Assembly: GCF_945859685.1 (NCBI RefSeq)
Contig: NC_079148.1
Coordinates: 33,119,946-33,183,945, forward strand
Direction: 5' to 3'
Source of the DNA: Eupeodes corollae
Lineage: Eukaryota > Arthropoda > Insecta > Diptera > Syrphidae
Length of the DNA stretch: 64,000 nt
A program made the position numbers and the translations under genes. Positions 1 through 12,298 of this stretch are shown in pieces. A model generated the notes under the pieces. The model was not told the origin of the DNA. It saw nothing but the letters and a program-made list of their open reading frames with translations, and did no database searches. Position 1 is the stretch's first letter; the number at the start of each line of letters is the position of its first letter.

Positions 1-22
1 GCTTAGACTAACCACCCCAACA

Positions 23-478
23 ATGGTATTCGGTAAAAGCTTCCATGTGTCTATCCCTTCAAGATCCTCCTGGGAAGAACAGAGACCCCTGGAAGACGAT
101 GCGGTACACTTGTATACAGACGGTTCAAAGACCGATCACGGAGTTGAAAGTGGTATCTTTTCGGAACAATTGATTCTCAGTCTATCCTATAGACTTCCCA
201 ATCAATGCAGTGTATTCCAAGCAGAAGTTATGGCTGTTAAAGAGGCACTATCCTGGCTCAAAGAAAACGTTATATCTTTTAAGGATATACGAATCTTCTC
301 AGACAGCCAAGTCGCTCTTAAATCTCTCGCGTCTGTCTGCACAAATTCTCAATCAGTCCACGATTGCCGATCATCTCTGAATGAGATGATGGAACATTTT
401 AACATCCACCTGATTTAGGTGCCGGGCCACAGAGACATTCCGGGAAATTGCAAAGCCGATGAGCTCGCCAAAAACTGA
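23..478 (+). pseudogene. LINE ORF2 RNase H domain (stop codon inside)
   Basis: This encodes the RNase H that removes RNA from the RNA-DNA hybrid during retrotransposition. Counting from the Met at 23, the metal-binding residues are visible: D33 in LYTDGSK, E68 in VFQAEVMAV, D94 in IFSDSQVAL, and the C-terminal VPGHRDIPGN...ADELAKN block. An in-frame TAG at 416-418 falls immediately before VPGH, and the frame ends at a TGA at 476-478. All four catalytic motifs survive, so the copy decayed by nonsense mutation and not by gross loss. The true ORF began well upstream of the window, so the Met used here is only a reference point. Confidence 0.82.
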
Positions 479-518
479 ACACTTCTGCCTAATGCTAGAC
501 AAAAACATAACATAGGAA

Positions 519-800
519 CACCACTTGCTACATGCAAATCTTCTGAGGCAATATGCTCTAGAAACAACAAATGCTAGGTGGTCACAGAGTACCACCTGCC
601 TAGCAACCAAGCAAATATGGCCAAGTATTGACATAAAACGGTCAAAAGGCTTGATATTACTGAGCAGACGAAGTTTAAGCTCTACAATTGGAGTAATAAC
701 GGGACACTGCCTCAAAGGAAGACATGCTCTGAGGCTAGGGGTCCACACAAATGACTTCTGTAGAAGCTGCATGGACGATGAGGAAGAGGAAACAGTCTCA
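519..800 (+). pseudogene. LINE ORF2 C-terminal region after RNase H
   Basis: The frame has shifted relative to the RNase H. The translation shows a tail typical of RNase H-bearing insect LINEs: a W-x-x-x-TTC segment, IWPSIDIKRSKGL, then GVITGHCLKGRHALRLGV and a Cys-x-x-Cys pair in DFCRSCMDDEEEETV. The family normally continues into a HLLCHCPAL-like motif, but here the match stops after EETV, which suggests a deletion. The 41.6-41.8 kb region carries the same kind of domain. This is a remnant and is not expected to be translated. Confidence 0.7.
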
Positions 801-880
801 AAAACGGATCAACTTTTTTTTACGAAATTCAAACGTAAAGCGTATATTAACAATCTCTAAACAACTTCGTAACAAAAATA

Positions 881-3800
881 TTTTTAGAACAAAATTTAAA
901 AATTTTATATATAAAAATTAATTTAAAAAAAAACCGCTCTAACGATTTTCAAAAAAAAAATTTGAAAAATCAAATGTTTTTTTATTTATAAAATGGCATT
1001 TAAATTTTTGAAGACAAACTTATTTTTCGGGCAAAATTTTAAATAGTTTTTTTTTTTAATATTTTAATTGTGCATGAGCCCAAAAGAGAGCATTATTTTA
1101 ACAAAATTGTAATTACATTCCTAGCTTTTATCTAAATTAGTAAATTTGGTGCATATTTATGTATTTTTATAACTAAAATTATTGTAAATACCAACGATAT
1201 GGCCGCCCATGTAGCGCAACTGTAGCGGATCAACGAATATGATATATTATTTAAATTAAATAAACTGAACGAAAAACTCTATGTTAGCGCTGAAAACTTA
1301 TAGTAAAGAAGGAATGTAGTATGAACCTTTTAGCTACCAATAACATTCCTTCATTATCATCATAAACATGTCCTTATCTATCTATCTGCATAAAGCTAAG
1401 CACACCAATGAACTATTCTTTATTCGTTTTAGACATCTAACACAACCAATAGGCGATCGCTTTACAATTTAAACATTCATGGTCTGCCTCTTTCTTATTT
1501 TATTTATTTTCCATCCTGGTTCTTCTAATATGAAATTACAATAAAGCTATCTAAAGGAAAAAAAGCTTTGAAGGAACAAGTTCAATCTATATGAATGGCA
1601 TCGTAGCTTTATGCATAATAGAAACCATTTTTCATATACAAAGATCGTACCTAAGTAAAAGCAGACTTATGAATGTAAATAAAAACAAATATCGGTAAAA
1701 GATCCTAAACAGTTGACGTAAGCATGCAGAAGTATCTTTCATCCCCTTATTAGATACAATATTATGCCATGTTGTTTTACTTTTCCGTTTTTTTTTATAT
1801 AAAGTGCATTGATATAAAAAAACAAAATCAAATTCATCAACCTTCATATGGAAGCTCTTTTATGTGAAAACATATACAAGATTAGACTCAAATAGAATGA
1901 AGGAAATTGTGTAGACTTTTTGGATCGAAATTTAACTATCTCCCTTATTCTCCTGGCTGCTTATGGGAATGGAAATAATATTTTTCTCTCGCTCCCTCTG
2001 AATTTCTCCACTTTCGATACAAACGCCAAAAATTTTTCTAATTGTAAAAATTGTTAAAAAAAATATTGGGTCGAATTCCCCTTTTTCAATTAAAGGAGTT
2101 ACATGTGAAAAAAATTAACTTTCAAATTGAAAAAAATAATTAAAAATTTAAAATTTTTTAATTACAAACAGACCGCGAAAACCAAAAGGATATAATTTGT
2201 TAATTAAAATTCTTTTTCAATAATAATTATTTAAAAACTTATATGTGTTTTTTATCCCGTATTTCAGACCTATTACAGGAAAAAATAGGATGCTTTTCTT
2301 AGACTTTTTTACTTATCACAACTATTTGCTTTTTTAAATAAACTTCATAAAGAAAACTTCATGACTTTATGAAGTAATTTTCTCGTAAAAATGTATTTTT
2401 TTACAACATAACTCTTAATTTCCATTAAAAAGCATTTTATTAGATTACACTTTTTTAATATTCATCTTCTTATATGTATATCTTATATGCATCTAATACA
2501 AGTTCATAGCTTTTAACTGATTTCCTTCACAGAATGAAAAAAAAAGAAACGAACGAGCAGTAAAGTCATTCAAAAATATTGTCCTTATTGTCAATGTAGG
2601 CGAAGCCTTTTTGTTTTTTGTTTTGTTATAAATGTACGTACTTCACTCGTTTACGTTACGTTGCGCTGCGCTGGTTGGGTGGGATATTATTTTGAAGAAA
2701 TTTTGTGTCAAAAAACACTTTTTGTTATATTAAAGAATGCCACCTGGTGTCAACATAAAAAAGTGCTACTGAATATTAAATAGGTTTATATCCATTAGAT
2801 TGTGACATAAAAGTGTATGGTTTTAATCTTAGAGGACATTTTTGTTCTCAGCTGTTGTTGTTGTTGTTCTTAGAAAATGTATTATATTCACTAAAACCAT
2901 CGTCTATATGTTTTTTTTTTTTAAATGAATGAATGAATGAAAAAGAAGGCTTATAGAAACGTGTCACACTTAAATTATTTAACCAGAGACGCATAGGTAT
3001 TAAGTAGATTATGCATTTTCCTTTTTCTTTTTTTAGAGTACGTACCTAAATGTTAAGTGAGAATTTTATGAAGCGTACAGATGTGTTGTTGATATTTAGA
3101 AGAAAATTAGATACTTAGTGTGTGAGTGTGGGTGTATTTTTTCTTATCATCAGATTGAAGACACAAAAAATCATGTGAATTATTTATAACACATGGAGTG
3201 AAGTTTACTTTTTAGGAAGCATCTTCTTTCTGTTTTCCTTTCTTGAATTAAATCACTTATAAAAGTGATATGAAAAAGTCTCATATGTAGCAGACATAAA
3301 TTTATTTATGAGCGACTCAATTAAATTTGACTTGAGTTGTATATCTCGTGACGGGAATCACTTTTAATATGCATTCCTATGTACGAAAATATACCATGAA
3401 TAAAAATAAGTTCAATGTCCCTTTTTAAAAAGAAGAAGACGTATAGAAGGGTTTGGTTTATTTGTATGTATTAAAATTGTTATCTTTACCTTAAGAAATA
3501 AAGAGAAAGAAAAAACAGTTTAAGCCACTTGTACTTTTCAAATATATGGGTGTACAAGAATTTGGTTGTTGTTTAAAAAAATCATGTGGATATAATTTAA
3601 AAATGTTTAATTTTATTATGTTTTCTTTAAATAATCAAAGAAAATTGTTGCGTGTTATTTTTTCAATCACTTAGTAAATTACTGCGAACATATACAGAGT
3701 CAATGTTATACAGACTAAAGACACCAATACCTGTCAACAATCTGACTAAATCTTTCATATTTCTACACAAAATCGGTTAAAAAGTTAAAAAATGTCACCA

Positions 3801-3984
3801 AAAACTTAAAAAAGCTTTAATTGGATGTCATATTAACTTTTCAATATCACCAAAAAATCTCAAATTTTAAACTAAAAAACAAGGTAACTGTTTACTTATG
3901 AGTTTCTAAGTTTGTATAAACTATTTTAAAAATTTCTTTGAATTTTGTTCTTCTTGTTGTGTATAATGAATATTTTAAGATCTC
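881..3984. other. AT-rich non-coding stretch with microsatellites
   Basis: No coding frame is supported here. The sequence is very AT-rich with many A and T runs. A (TTG)n run lies at 2853-2868, an (ATGA)n run at 2925-2940, and a GT-rich stretch near 3119-3136. A short GC-rich patch occurs at 2645-2680. Short open frames, such as one at 1632-1847 on the minus strand, look like chance. Confidence 0.6.
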
Positions 3985-4445
3985 TGTGCTTTATGTCTGA
4001 CTGCGACGCTCGTTTTGTTCGTTGCGAAATAAAGTTCCAGCTGAAATCAGTTTATCCAGATCTCACATTTTGTCTAACCAACTGCGTCCTTCATTGAATA
4101 AACGTAAATTCTGGATGAACCTGCGTAACGTTGGGACTAATACGACAAACAATATGCCTGCTAACGCCATTGATGTTAATTTTTCTTAATAAATTATTTA
4201 TCGCAGTCTTTTATCAACCCCGACTTCATTGAGTATTTAGTTTTGGTTAACATTTAGATCACCCTATTTTTATTGGTCATTCTGTGGATGCTGCTGATGT
4301 TGTTAAAAGTGCTGTCGGTATGGGCAATATTAACCACAAGCTATTTAAACAAATTTTTGTTGCTTTTACAAATGCATTTAATACTATTTTGATGTCTGGA
4401 GTTTTTCGGACACTTAAGAATATAGCAAAAAACATAACAACTGAA
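3985..4445 (+). pseudogene. LINE ORF2 fragment, N-terminal RT region (first family)
   Basis: In several frames this stretch resembles the region between endonuclease and reverse transcriptase of a LINE. Recognisable pieces include LTFCLTNCVLH, VDAADVVKSAVGMGNI, and FTNAFNTILMSGVF followed by IAKN. Known LINE RTs of this type read like DVxxxIxxxxSNAVGxDGI...FNTILxSGxFPxxWKxAKxIP, so the identity as a LINE RT start is reasonable. It has many stops. It joins without a gap to a second RT fragment whose sequence is that of the CR1/Jockey-like family at 44.2-47.0 kb. It is therefore either the remnant of a different LINE or one half of a chimera. Confidence 0.6.
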
Positions 4446-5760
4446 TTCGGATGGAAACATGCATTTCTCCAGTCTATTTAAAAGAAATTCAAATTTTCCT
4501 CACCGTCTTATTACCGACCGATTGCACTTACGTCCCTTCTTTCTAAGGTCATGGAAACAGTGATTAATTATCAGCTCAAGAAAATATCTCGAAGGTAGAA
4601 AGCTTCCTTACGACCGACAATACGGCTTTTGTAGCAATAGGTCCACTGGGGATCTCATAGTTCATCTCACCGAACAGTGGAGCAAATCTTTACATCGTTT
4701 TGGAGAAAGTAGGATTATTGCACTTGATATTTCAAAAGCATTTGATAGGGCTTGGCATCAGGCTCTTTTATCGAAAATGCGTGCTTTCGGTTTTCATGAA
4801 TTAGTAATTACCTTTCGAATTGTTCAATACAAGTGGTATTGGATGGATTCAAGTCTGAAAACAAATAAAATAAATGCTGGTGTGCCCCAGGGCTTTGTTT
4901 TATGACCAACGCTCTTTCTCATTTTTATTAATGATCTCTTTATTGCAACTTCTAATCCAATACATTGTTTCGCTGACAATAGTACTCTTAGCTTTTATAT
5001 TCATTTTCAGATTTACACCCCTCTTCTTCGGATGTGGAACTGCAACGACAAAATATGATTAGCTCATTAAATTTCGACCTAAACAGCATTGTACAATGGG
5101 GAATAAGAAACCGCGTGGAATTTAATGCTTCGAAAACGCAATGCTGTCTTGTATCGTTAAAGTGATATATATTCCCCTTGCCATCATCCATAAATGGCAC
5201 TTGAATCGAGGAAACTGAACATTTCGATATTCTCGGTATGTTTATCACTAACCACCTTTTGTAGAACGATCACATATGCGATGTTGCCAAAAATGCCGCA
5301 AGATATTTGGGTTTTCTAAGGCGATTCAAGTGCTCCTGCAACTTACTTAAGCCCCTTGGATAGCATTGAACGTAGAGCATTTAGATTGATTGGTGATATT
5401 ACCATCATATGATCATTTACGTCACTTGAACATTGTCGAAATGTTTCTTGTCTCACCCTCTTTTTCCGGTATTTTAATGGTTTATGCTCTAGAGAAATAG
5501 CCAGCTTCATTCCTCCCCTTAAACAGTTCAACCGTAATACTCGAGCTTCTAGGAATGCTCATCAATATACCCTCGAGCCCAGCTTCGGTCGTACTAGCAA
5601 GTAAAGAGATTTGTTCTTTAGCCGTACTATGCGAATGTGGAATGCCTTGCCACACTCTGTCTTTCCCAGCTATTGCGATATTCAGGAATTCAAAATCAAT
5701 GTGCACCGACATCTTCTTTCAACCCCTCTCTCCCTTTTCAAGTGCTCACACTGTTTCTAC
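4446..5760 (+). pseudogene. LINE reverse transcriptase and C-terminal domain, degraded
   Basis: Translation over several frames gives YYRPIALTSLLSKVMET, then the fingers region with FCSNRSTGDLIVHLTEQW, motif A IIALDISKAFD, motif B' NAGVPQGFVL, and ...NPIHCFADNSTLSF, in which FADD has become FADN. After a stop-rich stretch come the thumb and C-terminal blocks (SFTSLEH-like, then NALPHSVFP...VHRHLL). Relative to the 44-47 kb copy, this one lacks the KKFFSPSDL...HLWAG segment around 5335-5345. Stops, frame changes and the altered catalytic motif show it is inactive. Confidence 0.78.
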
Positions 5761-5811
5761 ATAATAAGGGTAGTATATCCCTTTGAGTGTGCGCTTATTA
5801 TAAAAAAAAAA
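4446..5811 (+). mobile_element. CR1/Jockey-like LINE, 5'-truncated copy
   Basis: This copy starts within the RT domain and runs to an A-run at 5802-5811. It is the same family as the minus-strand element at 44244-47000 and the fragments at 51491-51575 and 53638-54125, with closely matching protein and 3' UTR (the block just before the poly-A is shared). The 3' UTR reads ...GCTCACACTG... then a short A/T segment and the A-tail. No target duplication was identified. The left edge adjoins the different LINE RT fragment at 3985-4445. Confidence 0.82.
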
Positions 5812-6420
5812 TATGTATTCTTGTTTGACCAACAGAAAACAAGCAGTTTAAATTGGTGACTATTGGTTTAGTTTCTTTTCTACTCTGACCGCTGTTACTC
5901 AAGGGTAGGTTTTGGGTCCTCTGCTATTCCGTAACTATGTTATGATAACTTTCAACTCTACTTCAGTAGTCCTCTTGAACTCATTGAGCATAGCACCTAT
6001 AATATCATTGAAGACCTTGACATAATTTCAAACCTGTCTTATGGTCTTTTCTTGAAAAAAATCTCGGAGTTAGCTTTTAACTCTTTCTAACTTGGTAAAA
6101 CCATATACATGGACTTAAAGCCTTAAATTATGCTACCCTAGATACCTACATACCTACCACAGTATTTTACATTAGTAAGCACACGGATATTGCTTGTCAA
6201 GATTTAGTCAATATCAATCTTAATTATATGCTTGTGAATTATACTATAGCAACTATAACTAATAGTAGACGTAACTTGTCCAAAATCCAACAAGAATTAA
6301 AAAAGCTCTAAAAGATTATATTCAAATAGCATTTAAATACTTTTAACTCCATTATTCAATTGTACAGTTTTGAATTGTCTTTAATAGTAATTAGTGTTAA
6401 ATAAAGTTATTCTTATAATT
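5812..6420 (+). pseudogene. possible LINE RT remnant (motif B' only)
   Basis: At 5894-5941 one frame reads VTQG*VLGPLLFRNYV, resembling the RT motif xPQGSxLGPLLFxxYxND found in LINEs. Downstream segments (5990-6300) are open only in short pieces and may be the thumb of the same element. A similar remnant lies at 61.3-61.5 kb. The match is short and broken by a stop, so this is tentative. Confidence 0.35.
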
Positions 6421-8459
6421 TGTAAAACAAATGGATGTAGTGTACTAAATTGCATTAATTTCTAACAAGATCCAAAAATTGAAGCGGCTTAATACTACAA
6501 CAGACCAACCAAAACGTCAAAAGATAAGGGGGTTTCGATAGCTTGTTAACCATAAACAAAAAAAATATCAAGCATTTTTTCATAAAAGTATAACATTTTG
6601 TTGTACTGTACTGTAAATTATTATTTTATAGTAGGCTCTTTTATTTCGCTCTTTCTTTGATTAAGCATTTTCCGACCGAAAAAGTTTTCTGAGAACCCAT
6701 TTAACTGTGTATACCACCTACTTACTCAATTATAAAAATTCAAATAATTATAAGTGGTATAAGTAAAAGTATACTCATTTTATTGTGTAAGCATTGAAAT
6801 GTCACAGTGTCATGGATGTAGTATTGAAAAAAGTGAGTTTTTTTACGAATAACAATTATCATGCCCTTGTATTTCCTTATAAATAATAAAGTCGCCTGTA
6901 TACAAACAAATAAAAACGAAAAACACTGTCAAGGATCCATTTCCTCATGAGAACAAATAACAGTAAAGTAAAACAGAAAAATACAGCCATCATCATGCAA
7001 GTCCGAGTACCTGCGGCGCCAAAGCAACAAAGCAAGTTAAGGATTTTCTATGACACTGAAAATAAAACTACAACAAAAAAACGGTTCATCATGTATTTTA
7101 CACGAACAAATTATTTCAAAAACTTACAACAAGTATGTATGAACATATATTTACAAAAGCTTTATGCAATGACCTTAGAAACACTTTTTCCTTTTTCACA
7201 CTTGGGTATCCGAATTCGAATGTACATATGTACATTTTACATGCATACATACCCTTATGTGTATCACAAAGTGTAAAATACTATGCGTCGTCTTTTGTAT
7301 CACATTTTTATGCTTAATGCTTACAAAATCCAACTCACAAGTGAATACAGATAGAAAGAGAATGAGCAATCACTGGATAAAACTACTTTCACCCACCCTC
7401 TCCTGGGACCCGAGGGAACAATTAAATTCCCATTTGTAATCCAAAACAATAAAAGTCAACCAAATGAATGCGTGTGTGAATTGTTAAACAATGACAAAGA
7501 AACTATCTCAAGGACGAAACACATTCGCTTCACACACATATACACCCCACATACCTAACACGCTACACACAAAGACCAGAGAGGAAAAAAGCACTTCCGT
7601 TTATGTTGGGTGTCAATTGCCATGACATATGCCCATAGAAAGAATACAGAACACAGTGAACATCCTTTTATTTCTGCATGAACAATTTCTGAACATGAAA
7701 CCTAAACCGTACCAAAGAAATAAGAGAAATACAAACAAACAAAAAAAACTAAAATCGAGAATGTCAGTGTCAGTTATTGGCCTAATCGCTAAAATCACTG
7801 ACCCAAAAAAATGTGTTTTTCCTAATAAACTAACAAAAACCAAAAAAGTCTGCATTCCGCATATACATACATACGTGATACATAGAAAACTACAAAAGAG
7901 TATACGAATACATAAGTATATAGCTTCTGTTTTCTATTCATAATACACACTGCAGATTCTTGCCTCAGGTCTAATTCCGTCCCGTGGCGTCAGTTGCATT
8001 TGAGGATTGCATCAGGATATAAAAAAAAAGAATACACCAAAAATTGGCAATAATAAATGGATGAACTTTTTAAAAATGTGGGAAGGAATATGATTTTGGT
8101 TGCTGTAAGTTGCCAAAATAAACTGTTTTGGTTTTTTATTTTAAAAAGATTTCACCACCGTTACCGCACCGGAAGCAAGAGAATCAATAGAAAAATAAAA
8201 CCATATGATTGTGTTAAACGTATAAATAGCGCTATAAGAACTGCAACAATTATGTTCGGTGTTGGGAGGATGTTAAGTAGTAAAGAGAAATTAAGTTTTA
8301 TTTGAAGAAAGATAAGGTAATAGAGTATAAGATCAGCTGTGCTTTTTTTCCTGCGCAGCTGTTTATTCATGAGCAGATACTTAAAATAACAAAGGAGCAA
8401 ATAAGAACATAATTATAATAACTCAAAATTAGTAAAAAATTTAAATTATGCCTTCAAAC
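6421..8459. other. AT-rich non-coding stretch
   Basis: No domain or motif was recognised on either strand. Open frames of 60-110 codons exist (for example 6947-7276 plus and 7629-7943 plus) but they are rich in Lys, Asn, Phe and Tyr, overlap one another on both strands, and look like chance. Repeated CATA/CATAC motifs occur at 7240-7252 and 7861-7878. Confidence 0.5.
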
Positions 8460-8740
8460 ATTCGATAAAATTTTGAGAAAAATGGAATTGACAGTTTTTT
8501 ACACAAAATAAAAACCTAAAAAAATCATTACTAAAAGATGGTAAACATTGATTTTCGACTCAACTATCGAATACAAATTTGAGATTATGGCTTCCAACTA
8601 ATTTTTTCCTATAAGAAATATTGTTTTCAACATCGGTCCAAAGAATGATAACCTACAAAAAGAATATAAGTTAATAAAAATTGATTTTCTACTCATAGCA
8701 TTGGTTTCAAATTAATTTTTTCTCACTTACTGTTACTGGC
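8460..8740 (-). repeat. fragment of the ~165-bp-array repeat family
   Basis: The segment contains GAATTGACAGTTTTTTACA, then AAATAAAAACCTAAAAAAAT, GATTTTCGACTCAA, and AATTTTTTCCTATAAGAAATA followed by TTGTTTTCAACAT. This is the unit sequence seen in the reverse-oriented copies at 39837-41340 and 49885-51292. Only about one and a half units are present, with neither end of the element, so it is a truncated copy. Confidence 0.65.
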
Positions 8741-9099
8741 AAAACATTTGCATCCGCGCTCGTATCAAGCTTAAACGTTATGTGTTTTGACTGAACATGT
8801 ATACTTTCAAACCATCCAAAGAATCGAATCTGTACAAAAACTACTGTAACTATCGTCACCTGTTTAACAGTTGTTGCTAATGCAAAACGCTGTGAGGAGG
8901 GCAGGCACCAGGCGGAACAACATCACCATGTTTTAAGTCACAAACAACATCTAGCCAACACTAAATTTAAAACGAATAAGAAGAAACAGTTCTTCATCTT
9001 CTGGCTCGAAAATGCAAGAATTACTTAGGAGAATTCTTCTTTAACGATCTAAACGATCTAAATCATAACAGCATAATCAGCCTCTCACGTAAACTAGTT

Positions 9100-10080
9100 C
9101 CATTGAGCTTAGGAGGAAGCCTCAAGATTGATGTGGTATCACAATGGGCCATTAAACTGTGTCTGTTTCCATCTTGGACAGCCAAACCTAACCAAACATC
9201 GTCTTCTGTTTGGCTTTGTGCTATTATTGCTCTTATGCCTTTTTACCTGCACGTTGAAGCAAAATGGTTTGCCTTTCCACAATACGTTCGTAGGCTTTTC
9301 CATAAGCTGGGCATTTCCCTCTTGCATAGAACTGTCCACAGAAAGTGCAAGCAAGATCATTCTTCTATGTTTTTGGTAACCTATTTGAGAAAGAATTATT
9401 ATTAGTTTTATATCTGAATTTCAGAAATTTTCGAATTTATATTTGAATCATTGTAATCATTAAATCTATTCCCACGTTTTTGATGCTTTCCAACAACATC
9501 TACTACCACTGCCCCTGCTGATTGCTCATTGGATGCTTCTGCCGCCCTCGCCATATCCACCGCGTTTTCTGGGGTTAAATTCTCGGACTCCAGCAGTCTC
9601 TTATGTAACTTGATGTCACATACTCCGTGCACAATCCTATCACGGAGCATTCTTTTCTCTTGTCCATTAAAAATTGATCAAACGATTCACTTGTTCCTTG
9701 TTTGCGACTGTGGAACTAAAAAATCTCGTATACTTCGTTTGTTTTTGGCTTACAAAAATCTTGAAAAGCCTTAACGACACCATCATATTTTTTCTTTTCT
9801 TCATCAGCTATGTCAAATGAGTTGAAAACCTCAATTGCTTCTGGTCCCAACGCATTTAACAAAATAGCCACCTTCACTGCATATGCTTTTTTACTCAGTT
9901 CAATAGTCGCGCCTAAAACCTCGAAATTTTGTCAAAAAAATCTGCAATTTTCCGAAATATTTCCATCCGATTTAAGTTCATCTATTTTTTTAATATGATC
10001 CATATTATTATGTCCTTTTAACTCAAGTTCCAAAAAGCCTGAACTTACGACCGACTTTCTTTTTGACTTTTTGCCCATAT
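9100..10080 (-). mobile_element. Ty3/gypsy-type gag remnant
   Basis: Read on the minus strand from a start at about 10079 (MGKKSKRKS), the translation gives a gag of the retrotransposon type found in Mag-like Ty3/gypsy elements. It contains LLNALGPEAIEVFNSFDIAD, a KYDGVVKAFQDFC block, SESFDQFLM, the minus-strand frame 9408-9650 with RDRIVHGVCDIKLHKRLLES then ENAVDMARAAEA, and a zinc-binding tail near 9260-9350 (CTFCGQFYARGKCPAYGK in one frame, CGKANHFASTC in another). Several stops and at least two frame changes occur. No protease, RT or integrase follows, and no LTR was recognised. Confidence 0.72.
9408..10079 (-). pseudogene. gag-like polyprotein, broken
   Basis: Gag forms the particle in which reverse transcription takes place. 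The capsid-like core runs from about 10079 down to 9408, with in-frame stops near 9930 and 9718. The block RDRIVHGV...LLESENLTPENAVDMARAAE is the most diagnostic, because it is a conserved capsid C-terminal motif of Mag-type gypsy gags. The nucleocapsid knuckles lie just outside, at 9260-9350. The gag stands alone, so the copy is a fragment or has lost its pol. Confidence 0.68.
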
Positions 10081-12298
10081 TTGTGTTAAACTAATAATGG
10101 CACTTATCTAATTTTAACCACGCTCCGATCAGATCGATTGCATGTGGATGTTCGTGAATTGAGTCTTACCATCTCGACTTTATCGGCCATTTCATTAGCA
10201 TAGTTATCTCACAAACTATTATTTAAGAGTAAATATTTATCTTCATACCACGTCTACTTACTTTTTGTCAAAAATTTCAATTAAATATTTCTTAGTATTG
10301 TTAATATGTAGTTGACTTTTCAAATTTTTCAATTTTGCTTTGCTTTAAGTAAGATCAAATCAATTTTATGTACGCGTTACTATTTTTGCTATAAAACGAG
10401 TGAAAAGTTCCAGGATCTAAAAAAGCAAAATGAAGGAGAGAAGAAGGTTTATCAGGCTGAAATATTTATTTCGTTAAAATCTTTCCATTTGACACATGAT
10501 TTCTGAACCGACAATCTTTAAATACCTAAGATTCCTAGGATATAAAGTCGCTTTGGACTCTTTCTTCTCATGTCACTTTCATAATAAATATATTGTGAAT
10601 ACAAATTCCTCAAAAAAAATCTTGTACGTACCACATTTTAAGACGAATATTCTGTCTTCTTACCTCCTCCTCAATTAACTTAAAAGCATTTTCTTCAATT
10701 CTTTGATAGCTTTATAATTTGAATGTTCGAAAATGTAAGCAATTTATTCTCCTTGCACGATTTTAAGTGTGAGCCTATACGAAATAATATTATATGTGTC
10801 CTTTTTGCTATCTGTCTATTTTCATGCTTCAGGGCTTCATATATACCTATTTATGAAAGTGAGGAATAAAAACCATTTTGCTATATAGGTACCTATAATA
10901 ACCTTTTGTTATATCCTTTTAAATTGTTGCTAATGCGTAAGGCCACAAAATGTATAACAGTACCTCTTTGTGTTATATGTGTTCTGGAAAATAGAAAATA
11001 TCTAACTAAAATCACTTTATTTAAACTTTTCTTCTGTTTTTGTCCTTGTGGTTATAAGGAAACAAATGTAATCCCAGTACACAAAGCACTTTAAATCCAA
11101 TTTATAAATAATTAACACACACACATCATGTTTAAGTCTTAGGTAGAGCTTAGGTACTCCACTTTTATAATGCACTTTTGTATATAACTCGTCAAGAGAA
11201 CCTTATAAACCATACGATAGTAGCCAAAAGTGTATAAATTTGATACAAAGGATATATTCTTAGTTTTATAAAATAAAGCCTACCCATAATTATCGTATAC
11301 ATTTTCGAGGGTTAACGCCTGAAAAGACAAGACTCAAACTTATATAAACAAAAACAAAACTAAATCTCTCGTATCTAATGCAAATTTCTATATTTTAAAT
11401 GTATACACTACACACGCGTTTATGTAGAAAAAATATTATTACCAAGCTTTTCTATGCCTATAATATGTATGTACCTTTTTATCATAAGAGGGTATAGTAC
11501 GTACCTTCACCTAGATTTTCATTTCAACGTTAGTTATGCCGACTTTATAGAGAAACTTTTTGGAAAATTTTGTATTCATATTACCTCACTAGAAAATTGT
11601 TGGTTCTCTGGCTAGTGTATAGTAGATTAAGAGGTATCTTTTTTGGTAGTTGGTATATTTATAAATGGGTTGCCAGGGTTTAAATTAAATTGCATTACAT
11701 TCATATAGAGTTCTTGAAAATAAATAGATTACAAATGGATAGATTTTTAATGAATTTATAGGTGTTTTTTAGATATAAAATTTATTTGATTGGTTATTAA
11801 GTTAATTTTAAATTGGATTTTTGAGCCTATGTAGACTTCAAAGACTAAAGTTTATTTTGATTTAACTAATGTCGATGATACGAACTTAAAGTAAAGTAGA
11901 TTACTTTAAACCCAAAGCCCCGAAAACTAGAACAAAGACAAGACCAAATTAAAAATGCTTAAAACCTTATTTTAAAAAAACCGAATCAAAAACATTTAAT
12001 GTTTAGATATAGGAAGTTCAAAATTTATAATTTTTAGTATCTCGGATAGCTTTAATTAAGAACAAATTCTGACAAAATCCCAGAAACTTAAATTTCGAAA
12101 TCCAATACTATAAATATCCATGACTTCTGGAAACCTAAAACTTTAAATGACATATTTCTCCACTAAAAACTGTATCACATAGCCCTCAGATTAGGTTAGT
12201 TTGAACGACTGAGAATTGATGACATTATAGCCACACAAAAATTAAATTGTTCTAGGCTTTAAGAGAGTTTAAAAAAACTTAATATGCATACATACATT
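10081..12298. other. AT-rich non-coding stretch
   Basis: Bases 10081-10260 are probably 5' untranslated sequence of the gag remnant on the minus strand. The rest shows no domain. Short open frames (10312-10506, 10906-11094) are Phe/Lys/Ile-rich and without similarity that I recognise. A run of short AT-rich near-repeats occupies 11880-12130. Confidence 0.5.

Larger units (their letters stand above)
1..880 (+). mobile_element. I/R1/LOA-group LINE, 3' portion, degraded
   Basis: The window opens inside a non-LTR retrotransposon. It carries an RNase H domain followed by the C-terminal cysteine region of the element's ORF2, with stop codons and frame changes. RNase H in a LINE is known from the I, R1, LOA and Tad lineages, so the group assignment rests on that; the exact clade is not resolved. 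The last bases of the window carry a second copy of this family whose end matches the first residues here (FGKxFxVSIPSR in both). Downstream of about 800 the conserved C-terminal block breaks off and the sequence becomes AT-rich. No clear poly-A tail or target duplication was seen, so the right boundary is approximate. Confidence 0.8.

Noticed and set aside
6947..7439. Cluster of overlapping open frames
   Set aside because: Peptides lack motifs, overlap in different frames, and match the composition expected from AT-rich DNA.
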